This document shows, piece by piece, positions 46,401 through 60,600 of a stretch of 64,000 nucleotides of DNA. The notes below the pieces were generated by a model. That model had not been told where the DNA came from. It was given only the letters and a program-made list of their open reading frames with translations, and made no database searches. The stretch is from Heliopora coerulea (lineage: Eukaryota > Cnidaria > Anthozoa > Scleralcyonacea > Helioporidae): contig JASJOG010000033.1 in NCBI GenBank assembly GCA_030142905.1, forward strand, positions 1,488,001-1,552,000, read 5' to 3'. The position numbers were made by a program, and so were the translations under genes. Within the stretch, counting starts at the first letter, position 1, and every line of letters starts with the position of its first letter.

Positions 46401-49400
46401 ATTATTGAGTATTACAAATATGCTGTATGTAGCCTACAAGACGTAATTGGTAAGAATATGCACCATTACATTTTTAGGGGAATTCCTTAAACTTATCACC
46501 AGATTTCCTCCTGTCTCTCCACCATGCTGTAAAAATGTGGACACAGATGGTGGATAATATGGGAAAATCAAATGAAAAGGTACTGGGACTTTATTAAGGC
46601 TCATTTTTTTTCCAAAAAAATAGGCATTGCATCCAAACGTCTGTGAATTTTTTCCTTTTTTTTCTGCTTGTTCATCAGCTTGACGTTCTTTCTCTGAGGA
46701 AAGTTTCTTGGAATTTACAAGTTGCTTCGTCCGTTTATGGCTTTTTAAACATGGTAAGAAGACTATTTTATTACAGTATAGCTCATATTATGAAATAGCC
46801 AATACAACCGACATCTAAAACCAACATGGGCGATAATTCGAGAATTTTGATCGAAAACCTTTCATCCAGATCAACGTCTTCCTTAAATGTCCACCTACTG
46901 ATATACAGTTTGTTGATTACTTGGAGTGTAATGTTGATTACTTACAGTGTATGTTGTCCACCATTATGCCCAACTATGTGGAATATGTCCAAAATTGCTT
47001 AGAGTCCACAAAATTTCGAACCCGTTCGGTCAGTCAGTTACTCGCATCTCCAAAAAAGTCACATTTAGAAGAGTGCAGAGAGTGTCTTTCATGAAACTAG
47101 TAGTTTGAATGATCAATGTTCCCTTGTGAATGTTCAGAATATTACCTTCATTGAAAAACAAGTTTCTTGATAGGTGATAGGCTTACAGTAGCTTGTTTCA
47201 GGGATGCACTGCATATAAAAGACAAAAATTTGACAGAACAGGGGCAGTTAACTTCTTCTAAAGATATCAAGTCACGATATCCGCTCTTTACTCCTTGGTA
47301 AACATGGCTGACCTACAATCAGGAGCAAAATATGATGAGGCAACCGTTGTTCCCGAAGGTAGACTGTGTCATTAGGTCAAAAATGGTTGGTGTGATTTCC
47401 CTCCCTCACCCTCCCAAGCAATGTTGGTCAACCAGATAAATTTTATATGTTCTGGACTTAGGCATCACCGGATAGCAACATTTATTCGGGGAGGAGCGAA
47501 CAAGAAAGATGGCCTTTTAACACCGTTTTCATGTCTGAAAGGAAATTAGTCCCTGGGAGTTCCTAAATGTCTCAGCCATTTTACACCCGATTGTAGGTTC
47601 CTTCAGTTAGCCTCAAATAACTTCACCAGGGTTGCTCCAGTTGCCCTGGAAATTAAGAGACTATAAATCAAAAAGTAGGAACCATTTGAAAAGGTAAACC
47701 TTTTATAAAGTACTCTCTATCTATGCCTGCCTCCTTGACATAGCCAAAGATTTAGACCTGTATGTGCGTGCTCGTTAGCAATTTTACATGCACGTTAGCA
47801 ATTTTACATGCGCGCTCATGCACATGTACTCGTTCACTTATTGGCATATACCCTTTTGATCTTTTACGTTCAAGCCAATGATGCGGATCCACACACTTTC
47901 AGTTTTAGCAGTCATTGCTCGAGCTGCTAGAGGGAACGAGAACTTGCAAACTCTGGTGGTGGCCGATTCGTTTTCAATCCAGACTTTTTGCGAAGAAGGA
48001 AATGTTCAATACGCCGAAGTGTTGATGAAGCGATGTGAGGAGGCACTTAAGGATCTTGGCGAAGATTGCCGACCTGTTGTTAAACATCTTTTCCATGTAG
48101 CAAAAAGTCAACTTCTTATGTACAAGGGAATGGTAAGTGAGACATCAAGCGTTTCCCGGCCGAACCTCTCCCCTTAGACAAGGAAAATCATCTGTTGAGA
48201 TGTATTTAGAAAATTTTACGAGTTTATGTTTTATATGTCTATGATGTATTTCACGACAACATCCGAGAACATTTTTAAAAGGACGCTTTTATGCCTTTTG
48301 ATCAGGCTGGATACCGGATAGTGAGATAATACACGATCTTGGCATATACTTTATCCGGTGCATCTGGCGGAATGAACAAAAATTTCTTACTTTTCACCAA
48401 GGCAAAATCAAATCCTTAATGCTTTCGTGCTTGTTATCTAGACATCTTCAGCTTCGAGTTTTTTACCCATTTTAGATCGTGTGATGTTACTTGAGAATTG
48501 TTTCTTTGAAATTGAACAATATTCAAGTACACATCATAATATTACGCTCAGAATGACCGAGAAGCAGAATACCTTGTCGCCCAAAATGGGTAATTTACAT
48601 AGGACGCTAAGCAGGTCCATGATATGTTTTGGCTGCTTCCTTTCTGAATTTCCTACAAGGATCATGAGGTGGTAAAAGTCGATCCTGGTAATGCGTAAGG
48701 AAAACGCAATTTGAAAATGGAGAGAATTGCGTCTGTTTGACAAATGTTGAAATGTGCTTTCTTTCACATGACAAACGAAGGTTTGCAAACGCGGGTTAGC
48801 AAACCCAAGCTTGCGGGTGTGAACGTCACCCAAACAATTTGCCAATGTTTGCCTGCTGTTGTTGCAACGTTCACACACTCAGACCTGGGTCTGCCTACCC
48901 TTGTTTGCAAACTCTTTTTCGTGGTAAGAAAGGGCTTTAAGGATAGTAGACTAGAGCACACAGATGCTCTTTACGGATTTCTCATTCTCTTTGGTCCGAA
49001 TGTGCTCTAAACCACACGATAGTGCTAAGGCTATACACCATTTGTGACTCTGAGCCTGACGGTGGAATTCCTTTTCTCCAACAGTATGACGATGGATGGG
49101 AACTGGTGATGAGAGTTCTCAACGAAATCAAAGGATCCAAAAAACCCGTTTTCCAAGTGTTGCTGCTCAAAGCTAAATTGTTGTGTTCGAGATACTTGTC
49201 GCTTCCACCTTGTACACGCAAAGAAAGTTTGGAAGGTTTGTAGCTAATGATTATTTAGTTTGAGGTCATGAAAGTTACTTGTTTCGTCAAGATTGATAAT
49301 TAGAAGTGAAGACTAATGATCGCTTGCGTCCATCGATGTCATGTCCTGAGAAAATAAATCTGAGCGCTAGATCGGAATCGAATCCGTAACCTACAGCTGT

Positions 49401-51627
49401 AGGTGAGAATGTGCAACAAAAAAAATTATATGCACTTTTCTTATACAACTCGAGTACAAGTAACTGCATATGCGGGAACTGTCAAGTGGTACGAGATCTG
49501 CTCGATATTTATTTGATTAAAGAGACTCTGTTTGAATGAGTAAAGGACCGTATTCGATATAGGTAAACTTGTAAGTAAAATCACAATTTCAGTGTTAAGA
49601 AAGAAGAGAGACGTGAAAAACTTTGTCCTCTGGTTGAAGAACCTGTTTCACTTCAGACTTTAACGTTCTTCTTGTTCCTTTAACGTTCTTCTGTTCCCCA
49701 TAGGTCACACAAACATCCACACTATTATAACTGTAATTTTCAGTTAATTTTGAGACTTATGACCCAAGACTGCTAAAATGTGTTCGTCATGGTCTTGCCG
49801 GTTTCAGAAGGTCGTGTGTTCGATTCCAGACTTGTGCCCAGAATCCTTCTCTGAGGATTTGAGCTTTTTTGCGAACGTTCGCAACGGTCATCTTTAAAGC
49901 GGCTGAATTCAGTTTTCCTATTTTTGCACCCCATGCTTCCTCAACATAACTTTGGGAAAGTTATAGGGCACAACTCTAAATTTCCCTTCGAAGGAAAACG
50001 GTCACGGTGTGGCAGTATAATATTAAGGATTCCCCTGCTTCCATGGCAACAACACTAAAAACAACCTCGAAAATTCAGTTTTGTTAGTCATCGAAAAATC
50101 TAGTCGTTAACTTTTTGTCTTGAGCTGTACAAAGCTTGCAATAAAAAAATGTTATCGTTTAATTCTGCTATGATGACATTTTAACAAATAATTTCTAAAA
50201 TTTTCAACAAAATAGTGGCTCAGTGTACAACACAAAATATTACGTAATTCCAATGTCTAACTCACTTTCATACGTTTTCAACAAATGAATTGTGCATTAA
50301 ACGAAAATTCTGCGAAATTTCAACAAATTTTAGTGATTAGATTTCTCGGTAACTTAAAAATCCTTCATATCTCCCTACCACCTTAAACACCCATTATTGC
50401 TTCCCTACTCTACCAAATTTGAAGCCGTGGGCTTCAGTCATTCCAAATTTGTCCAAGGGAAGCAAGAAGCGTGAAAAACTACCTGGTGGAGAATGTACTT
50501 TCAATTATTCCTGACTTGGGCTGGTTTAGAGGGCGGCTAGGCCGTCTACTCCTTCCTGTCTTCCAGATTTTGTAGCCACAAAAGAGGCTAACGTTACCTA
50601 CTCCATAGTCCCTCGCGATGTAACATGGGATAGGTACAAGTTCTTCCTCGAGTTCCTGCTAGATCTTGTCAACAACATGGCGACTACCAGAATGGTGATA
50701 CTACTATCGCGAGTCCGTTTTCGGCAGAACTTCCTGATAAAATTTTTATTATGCCAAAAAACGGTAGATCTTCTTTAAACTCGTGAACTTCAAGACTTTA
50801 TGGTTCAGACGTTTTGTCTTTTCGTTGCTAGAGCAAATTTATTTCGATCTGACTGGCTTTCTCGTATTGTAACCTTCCCATGACACATCGAGTTGTGTGG
50901 AGGAGGCGTTGAACTAACTAAGATGCATAAAATGCATTATAGGCAGAAACTGTAAATTAAACAGTTTAGATAAATTCAATAATACAAAAATTATTTACTC
51001 TGATCTGCCTCAAACCGTGTAGCTTTACTCTTTCAAAAATGGGTATTTTAACGCCTGCCAAGTGAGATTATTGACTCTAGTTTCCGTAATTCTGTGGAAA
51101 CTTGGAAGATTGACCAATTCATCCTGATTTCATACAGCTATTTGTTCCTTATGGTATGTATCACTACAGCCAACTATCAATTCAAACTCACGCTGTTTCT
51201 GCTTTTTTGTTCCTTGTGAAGATTCGGAAGGTTACAACCACCTTGAGTTTTTGCTGGGTTCTTTGAGACATGCCGAGGCTTTGGTGGATCATTTTGTCGG
51301 AGAGGATGAGAATGGACTAATAAACAGTAAGATTTACTCTTTTCTAATATTTTATGTCTGAACGATAAATGTTCACACTCAATAACATAACAATAAATAT
51401 CAAATATTTATATGAAAATAGATATCAAAAATTTTTATTACCTCAGTAAAATAACACTTTTCGAGAGGAATCAAGTGGAAAACCGTGCCCGTACTTGATG
51501 GGTTACTCATCATACCGTTGGTGGCTTATGTACTTCCCATTGTTTAAAAACTCGCATTGTTTAAAAACTCGTATGCTAGACTTTTTATTCAATTTTACAC
51601 GCGATAGAGCTGCACAGGTAAATTATA

Positions 51628-51661
<34 letters not shown>

Positions 51662-54600
51662 GTAATAATAATATGGGCACTGGATTAGGACAAGCACAGC
51701 TTCAGCCTACTACGAGAATGTGGAAGTCAAGGTCTGGGATTCTTGAAAAACGGAGGTTTTTCGGCAAACAAAAAAGTGATTGAAATATATCACGCTGCAC
51801 TCCAAGAATACCTTAAAGATGAAGATAAGCTAAATCTTGACAAATTTAACATAGCTATCTATTCAACAGGCCTAACTATCACTGAAAAACTGAACGCAAC
51901 AATAAAGAGAAAAACAAGAAACAGGCATAAGGAACCTGCCTGGAAAGAAAGGATAAAGAAAGCAGTCGAACTGCTCAGAAGTGAAATATCAATACTGGAT
52001 GAAATCAGGAGGGACACTAATGTTAACACTGGGAAGTTATGCAAGGTGAAAAGAAAATACCAGATACATAGCTTAGAATCTCTGAGGTACATACATACAT
52101 ACATCTCTGAGGTTAAAGAAACTCTGAAACAGAAGTTACTCCTCAAATCACAGCGAATTCGACGTTTTACCGAAAGATCAAAGTTTTACAGGCAAAATAA
52201 GATATTTGTCACTGATGCAAAACGTTTTTATAGGGAAATAGGCAAAAAAGAAATAGTAATAGAAAGGGCACTATCTATGGAGGAAGTACAAAAATTCTGG
52301 GAAAACACATGGAGCACACGCAAAGACTACAATGAAAATGCGGAATGGATTACCCGTGAAAACGAAAGAATGCGTGACATACCAGCCGAAGATTGGTATG
52401 ATATTACGACCACAGATGTCAAGCAAGCCCTAGCTAAATCACAGAAATGGAAATGTCCTGGACCTGACAAAGTCCCCAACTTCTGGCTACATCATCTATC
52501 CTCAACACATAAACGTATCGCAAAAGCTCTATCACATGTTATGAAAACTCCAGAAGATATGCCGAGTTGGCTCACGAATGGCATCACATTTCTCTTGCCT
52601 AAAAATGATAAAACAGATGAACCTAAAAACTACAGCCCTATCACACGTCTATCCACCACATACAAGTTATTGACATCGATAATTACAGAATCGGCCTATT
52701 CTCACTTGGATCTAAATAACATTCTTCCCCTCGAGCAAAAAGGATGCAGATGGGGATCCTATGGATGCAAAGACCAGTTGCTCATCAACAAAATGATCCA
52801 AGAGAACTGCTATAAAACAAAACGCAACCTTAGCACGGCTTAGATTGATTATCGAAAAGCCTTTGATAGTGTCCCTCATTCTTGGATACTTAAGTCGCTG
52901 GAATTGTACAAAATATCCCCCGTAATAATAAATTTTTTGAAACACAGTATGACGCATATGGAAGACAACATTTTACCTCAATCACGCAAATGGAACAGCA
53001 AAGTCCCAAAAAGTCTCAATACGCCGAGGTATACTTCAAGGAGATTCCCTTTCCCCACTTTTATTTTGCATCGCTCTAATCCCCTTACCTCAAGAACTAA
53101 ATAACGCCAACTATGGGTATAAAATCAAAGAAGATAAATTTAACCATCTTTTTTATATGGACGACCTAAAGCTTTTTGCTAAAGATGATAACGAATTCGA
53201 AGGGCTGCTGAAAACTGTAAAGTCATATAGTGATGACATCGGAATGGGATTTGGCCTTGATAAATGTGCCAAACTAACCATAAAGAGGGGGAAAATAACT
53301 GAAACTAACAACATAAATCTTGACGTTAGCACTCAAATAAAAGAATTGGATCAAGAACAGGCATAAAAATACCTCAGGGTTAACGAAGGGGGAGGAATAC
53401 AACATAATCAAATGAACGAGAAAGTTAGAAAAGAATATTACAGACGTCTACGACTAATTCTGAACACAGAACTAAACTCGAAAAACAGAATAAATGCGAT
53501 TAATAGCTTGGCAGTGCCCGTCGTACAATACAGCTTCAATGTTATAAACTGGACAGTACAAGACATCAAGCGAATGGACACCAAAACCCGCAAACTCATG
53601 ACCTGTCATGGGATACATCATCCAAAAGCTGATGTAGACAGAATTTACCTACCAAGAACTGATGGCGGTAGAGGTCTTATTCAACTCGAAATGTCCTATA
53701 AAACAACAACAAATGGACTGAAAACATATTTGCAGAACTCTGATAACTGGATGCTGAAATGTATTTTTGTGCATGAAAAAAGTAAAAAGCTATACTCTGT
53801 GGCAAAAGAAAGTGATAAATAGATGCATGAGATTGCCCTAGATTATGACAACATCCAGGAATATACACAACCACCAACAAGAACAGCCAAGATCCTAAAA
53901 ACGAAAGCAAAACAGGCAACAACAGAAAAACTCAGAACAAGCTGGCAAGAAAAGCCTTTGCATGGCCAATATCTCACTCGCACCAAACAAGCTGACGTAA
54001 ATAAATCACACACCTATCAGTGGTTGGGCAGTGCAGGATAAAAGGCCGAAACGGAAAGCCTCATACTTGCAGCCCAAGATCAGTGCCTCCCTACCAAAAA
54101 CTATCAGAAAAATATTGCTAAGACAAATAATGACCCAAAGTTCAGAATATGTGATACCTACTCTGAAACTATAGATCATCTTGTATCGGGCTATCCAACC
54201 CTTGCCCCAAGTGAATACAAAAAACGATGACAGGATAGGTCAATACATTCACTGGAAAATTTGCCAGCACTATGGAAAAGAAGTGTGAAAAAACTGGTAC
54301 GAGCATCATCCTGACCCTGTGACAGATATAGGGAATACAACAATTCTTTGAGATTTCTCTATCCACGCGGACAGGACCATAAAGGCCAACAGACCAGATA
54401 TTGTCATAAAAGACAAAAATGGCAAGCTCTGATACTTGATAGACATGGCCGTACCAGCTGATCGTAGTATAGCAGTAAAAATACATGATAAGTTATCGAA
54501 ATACAAAGACCTTGAAATAGAAATACAAAAGATGTGGGGCATGAAAGTAACCATCATACCAGTAGTGGTAGGGGCACTAGGTGTAATAAACAAAGGAACC

Positions 54601-57600
54601 GAAGATTTTACCAATAAAATACCTGGACAACCGTGCTTGAAAGAAATCCAAAAAATTGTTCTGACTAGCACTGCTCACATCTTACGCAGAACTCTATCTT
54701 TATAAGAAACAAATCTCCTGTACAAATACAATGATGTACGGCAAATTTCACTGCTGAGTAGAAGGAACATCATAGCCATCTCCTGCCTGAGGTCTCTGGG
54801 TGAGACCTGGTTGGATGACGTGTATATACAGATATCAAAGGAAATAAAATAATAATAATAATAATAAAAATAATATGGGCACTGGATTAGGACAAGCACA
54901 GCTTCAGCCCACTACGAGAATGTGGAAGTCAAGGCCTGGGATTCTTGAAAAACGGAGGTTTTTCGTTTGGGGTCCTTGAAAAATCCTTGAATTTTCAGTT
55001 TGCTAATTTGGCAGGATAAATTGGTCTCGGTTGGCGGCGAATAGATTATTTGACTGCTGTTTTTTGTCATCCCTGGAGCAGTTTCGTTGCCCCATTGCAC
55101 TCTTATCTTCAGCAGGCCAGACCTTGAAAAAGCGCCATAGACCTTGAAAAAACCTGGAAAAGTCCTTGAATTTTACCATGATCTGTAGGGAAGAGCCCTG
55201 TCACTAGCGCCACTGGTGAACGGACCTCTGGCCAAGCCTGTGACAACCTGCGGTAAATTGGAGTACCAGATAGTTTTCGACCTCCATGCCACGGAAAAGT
55301 TTTTGGCTAATTCTGCTGACCATTCTACCTAGTACAATGAAAATCCTTAGATGCATTGTTGTAAATTTAGCATAACGTCTGCATGTTTTCTTCGATCCAG
55401 TTGCAGGGGTAGGCGAACTCAAAGAGGAACATGGTATTCTGTTATCGCATTGGTCTATCTTGAATGAGCTGTCATGTTGCTTAATGGCAACTGGGGAAGT
55501 CTTTCTTTTACAAGGAGCTGTAAGAGAAGCTAAAACGTACCTGGAAGATGGCAGGGATGTTGGAAGTAAATATTATTCTCCGAACAGGTGAGATGAACCT
55601 AAATAGAAAAATGGACTTCATGCTTACCCCTTTAGTTTTTATGATGGCTGCCTACTAAAACCCCATCTCATTGGTGGCCCAGAAAATTTTTTAAATTAGA
55701 AGCTTCCAGGATGCTAATTCTGAGATTTGTAACAAGATTGTTTCACATTTGTTGATCCCATTCAGCCTGACATATTTCCTTCATTTTCCTTTGTTTCCAA
55801 CCGTGATAGTTATGATATGACTATGGGTAGATGGCTCGACACATAAACAAACTGACAAACAGGCAGACACGATAGCCATAGAAATAGGTTTATGTTGTAT
55901 CAATTTTTAAATGAGTGTAATTAAGTTTAATACCTACACAAAAGGTAAACCGCGAACCTTTATTTGTGATGATGTTCTCCTACATTTATTAACAATAGTT
56001 TTTTTTTAAAAAAAAATGTGAAATAGTTGGAATATGTTTAAAGGAATATGTGAGTTGATTTACTTGATTATTAATATGAATAAAAGTCTTTCATTTCTAA
56101 TTTAACGAATTTGAAAATATGCTATAGGGCTCGTAAAGGTTTGACCAGGGAATAAAACATTTGCCGGCCGTGTAAAAATTTCAACTAACTCATCCAAAGC
56201 TAGCAAAACAAGTTCTTTGTTCACTGCATGAACTGTTCATGTCTTATCTTGACATTTAACCTCTGACACACTTTCTTCAATTTACAACTAAGCCAACTGT
56301 GGCTAGCTTCCCTAATAACGGTCAAAAGTTTCCGTCATTGAAGTTTATTGAATTTTGGCAATTTTACGTTTTGCTTACGAAAAGGTGAAAACGTAGAATA
56401 CCAATGGTTTGGTCACATCACATAGACACTTAGTGAAATGAATGGGGTTTTTTTGTTTATTTGTTTTTTCATGTTAGATTGTCTGAGTTTATCATCCAAC
56501 TGGCGGAGTTAAGTAACCTTAAGAATGAGATGGAGCTTTGCGAAAATTACCTGAAACATGTCTTCGAAATCGTAAGACCTGGTGCGTCGTTGTTTGAAGT
56601 TGTGCACAAGTCAGAATCGCTTGAACTTCCAAGTAAATGGGAAAATTCTCCTTTCAATGAATACGACAAAAACTCGGTATCAAAATTACATGTGCAATTA
56701 CTCGTCGCTGTATGTCGGTATTTGCGAAGTATGAGGAAACCCTGTGATGTGAAAACTGTCATTTCCTCCTTACGAAATCTTCACCAGATTTCAATTGAGC
56801 AATATCAAATCTCACTGGAGTCAATAGAATGTATCTTTCAGGCAACACTTGAAGAGAACTCTGGTCAGCGGACTGACGAAGGATTGTACATTGTAAGTAG
56901 AAAATGCACTAAGAAAAAAGCCAAAAAAGGGAAAACTGCAACGAGACCAAACGTAAAGAAGAATCAGGTCGCATCTTTTGCGTGCATTGAAAATGGTTTG
57001 AAGATTCACGCATTGGAAAGTGATCTTGCCTTAAGTGAAGGTGATTATACGGCGTTGTTATCCAGCGTTCAAGAAGGTTTGAAACTTGTGGATTGGGCTC
57101 ACGAATCTGCTAGGTGTCCGCTTCTGTTAAACTTCATGTCGACCGCACTTTTATATTATCTTCGTGGTGTAGCTCACGTTTTATCAAGCAAGGCCGGGTT
57201 TAATTCTTGGAAAGTGGCTGGATGTGTTCCTTCGACTGGTGACCAGAGGAGAGATATTGAGGACATGTCTGAAATAATGTCAGGACTTGAAATATCACCA
57301 ATAGTTGTCGATAATGATAGTGTAAGGACTAGTCGGAGGGAGCGGAAGACGAGTGGAGATGTAAATGGGAATCACACCTCCTTGGTACGAAAGCTAAAAG
57401 AACCGGCTTTGGAAGATTTCGATTGCAATGATGACGTACACGAGGAGGTGGAAGTCGAAACTCGGAAAAGCCAAAGAAATAGAAGTAAATTAACTAAGGA
57501 CCCCGCTTCTGAGAAGACTTCGAAGAAAACATCAGCTCGGTCCCGGAAAATGCTATCGAAGAAAGACAAAGTTGCCAACGAGGTGGTTGAGTCGTCGAGT

Positions 57601-60600
57601 AACCCTATGGAGTCGCATGTCGCAGGATCTGGAAATACCTTACGCGACGACATGCACGCCAAAAAGGATTTGAAAGATGTAAAGAAAGGAAGTCGCTGTA
57701 CTAAGGCGGACATCTTCAATAACGATGAAGTCGTGGCCGAAGATTTGACGAAGAGAAGACGGAAAATCCGGGGCAGAACGAACTCGTCATTAAAGAATAA
57801 CGATGAAGAATGCAGAAATTCCAAAAGTCGAACAGGTATGATCGCTAAAGATGCTCTACATAAAAGAAAACGACCTGTGGGAAGCAGAAGCTCAAAATCC
57901 ATTACCACAGATTATAAGATTAACCAAAGCGTGGCGGACGGTCCATGCCGTAAATGTGACTTGTCTTCGCAAGCGTTTCGTGGGCAAGGTAAGCGTTTCC
58001 CGACGATTTTATGATATGGTTAATATGCAATGGAATATACCAAAATTATAGATTACAGTCCCAAAGGATTTATTGTTGCATAGAGCTTTAATTTACTAGT
58101 GACGATTTCGTTTGCACAAGTGCCATCTAGTTTCCTGTGAATGTGCATGACACGCAACAAGAGTGAAGCGCAGGCAGGGAGTTCGGTGCCAGCGACTTGT
58201 TTCCTTAAGCTGGCTCCGTACAGTTTTTTGAAAGCGGAAAATTGAAATTCGAGATTCAAAAACATATATGTAACATACGCGCAAAGGGGCTTCACTCCTT
58301 TGAGGCCAATTTCAGACAATGTTCTTTCAACTTAACGTGGCTCTATACAGCTTCTTGAAAAGTGGAAACTTAAATTTGAGACCCAAAACCATGTTGGTAC
58401 CTCATTCCCGTATGTCATTAGCATCGTTAACTCATACAATTTATACAGCTGGAGTATTTTCCCTCTGTTTTCAGATGAAGAGATATTAAAAGCCTTGCAA
58501 TGTTTCCATCTGTCGTTGGAATACCTCTACCCTTACTATAATCCGCTTTTACTTACGCGTATCTGCCATGCTTTCCTCCTTTGTTATGGTGTGACATCCC
58601 CCATTAATGCTGCGATATACCACAACCTTCACATGGCTACTACTCTTCGTCATCAAGCTGTCCACAGTTTTGCCAAGAAAAGCAGGTAAACTTACTAAAC
58701 TACGTTATATTTACAACTTTCGAGACGTAAGGTGTAACGTAGTAAAGGTGTCTCTGCAACATTGAATTTAGTAATACGCCATTTGTAATGAGTGAAGCAG
58801 TTCTGTACTGAGCAAATCTTATTGCTTGCAATGAGATTTGTTCTTCCAAAAAATGAGACCCATGTTTCAAAACCGTTTCTCAAACTCATTAATAACTCAT
58901 GAATTACAGTGGCCAATCCCTGAACATACATCACTAATCTGGATCACATTTCTTAATTTACATATACAAACCAATGAAACAAACATGCAATAAATCATTA
59001 CGAATACTCGTTGAAGAAGCCAGTTCAAGCACTCGTTTATTGTGTTTCATCAGTGGACTCAAAGCATTCGACAACAACAAAAACCTCGGGTTACACCCCT
59101 CGGTTTTCATTATTTTCTCGTGTTTGGAAGCCCTAATGAAACGCTCAAACTCGTGTTTGAATTATCTCGTCATAACTCACTTTTTAAAAGTGGGCGCGCC
59201 AAAAGCCAACTCGAGGGCATTTATAATGTTTAAGTTTAATGGACACCCCCATTATTATCTGAAGTAAAATTGGATGTATTACATTACGAAATAGCACCAT
59301 TTTTCAATTGGTTTATCGATAGTCTTTCAAACATTTATTATTCAGTAATGGTTACAAGCAAGTTTCAAGTGATTAAAATTGTTTAGGAACCCCATACAGG
59401 CTGGGAACCTTGGGCAAATATACTCCCTGTCCCTCCAACCTCGGCCCTTGGCAGCCTGGTTAATTTATTTAACGAATTTTGACAATTTCTTCGCATGAAG
59501 TGCTTTTCCTTTTTTCTCTTTTAATCTCGGCTGGAAGTAATAAGAAGTCTATTTTCAATTTGTGCAAAGACAGGTCGATTCGCGTGATAGAATTAGCCTG
59601 GTGGAAAACGGCATTTAAGCAGGCCATCCGGTAAAGGTGGTTGGGAGGAGGGACAAGGATTCAATTTTCTCGGAATTGTTTATTGTAGTTTTTTAACGGA
59701 ACGCGTATCTGCAGCGAAATTTTGTTAAAGAACCTTGCTCAAATGACATGTCACACGCCTCAGCTTTAATGTATTTTTTTTTCTGTTGGGTTGAAAACCA
59801 CGTTTTCATGCTTTTTACATGTATGTATGTACGTACCTTTGTATGTATGTATGTATGTATGTATGTATGTATGTATGTGTGTATGTGTGTGTGTGTGTGT
59901 GTATGTATGGATGGATGGATGGATGGATGTTTGTGAGTATGTATATGTGTATGTAAGTAGGTATGTATGTATGTGTGTATGTATGTATGTTTGTTAAATA
60001 TTTAATAGTTAAATATTTTTTAATTACTCGAAACTTTCACATAAAACTAAATTAAAACGACCTGGTGAATTCAGAGCTCTGAAATGATGTTTAATCACAT
60101 TGCTGACAAACGCAAGGCTTATCTTTGTTTTTCAGGAAACTAAAAGAAGAATTGGTAGTTGAGGAAATTCAGGTAATTCGTTTAAGTTAAATGTTTAGGG
60201 TATTGCAGACATATATATATATATACATGTATACATATTCGTACATTTTTTTCAACATGTAAATATTCATGTACATATACATGTATGTCTTGCAAAAATG
60301 CACAGATTGCAACTGCTTGTATCAACATGTCGTTGGTCATGTTGTTTTCGGCCTCTGTGAAAAGTCTGGAACGCTTTGACTGCAGCCTTATAGTTTCGTT
60401 GACAACTTGCGTCGAACTTGTAATAAGTTGTTAATTCCAACAGGTCTGATAATCCTTACTGGTGCAACAGTATCGATCCAATTTGTTGTAGCGGACCATC
60501 GCTATCATCGTCTGGTGGTGAATAGTCGCCATTATCAGCTCCACCTAGCCGTCGGAAACTGGTGTCGCGCCTTAATTTCTAGGGCATTGTAGAATTATTG

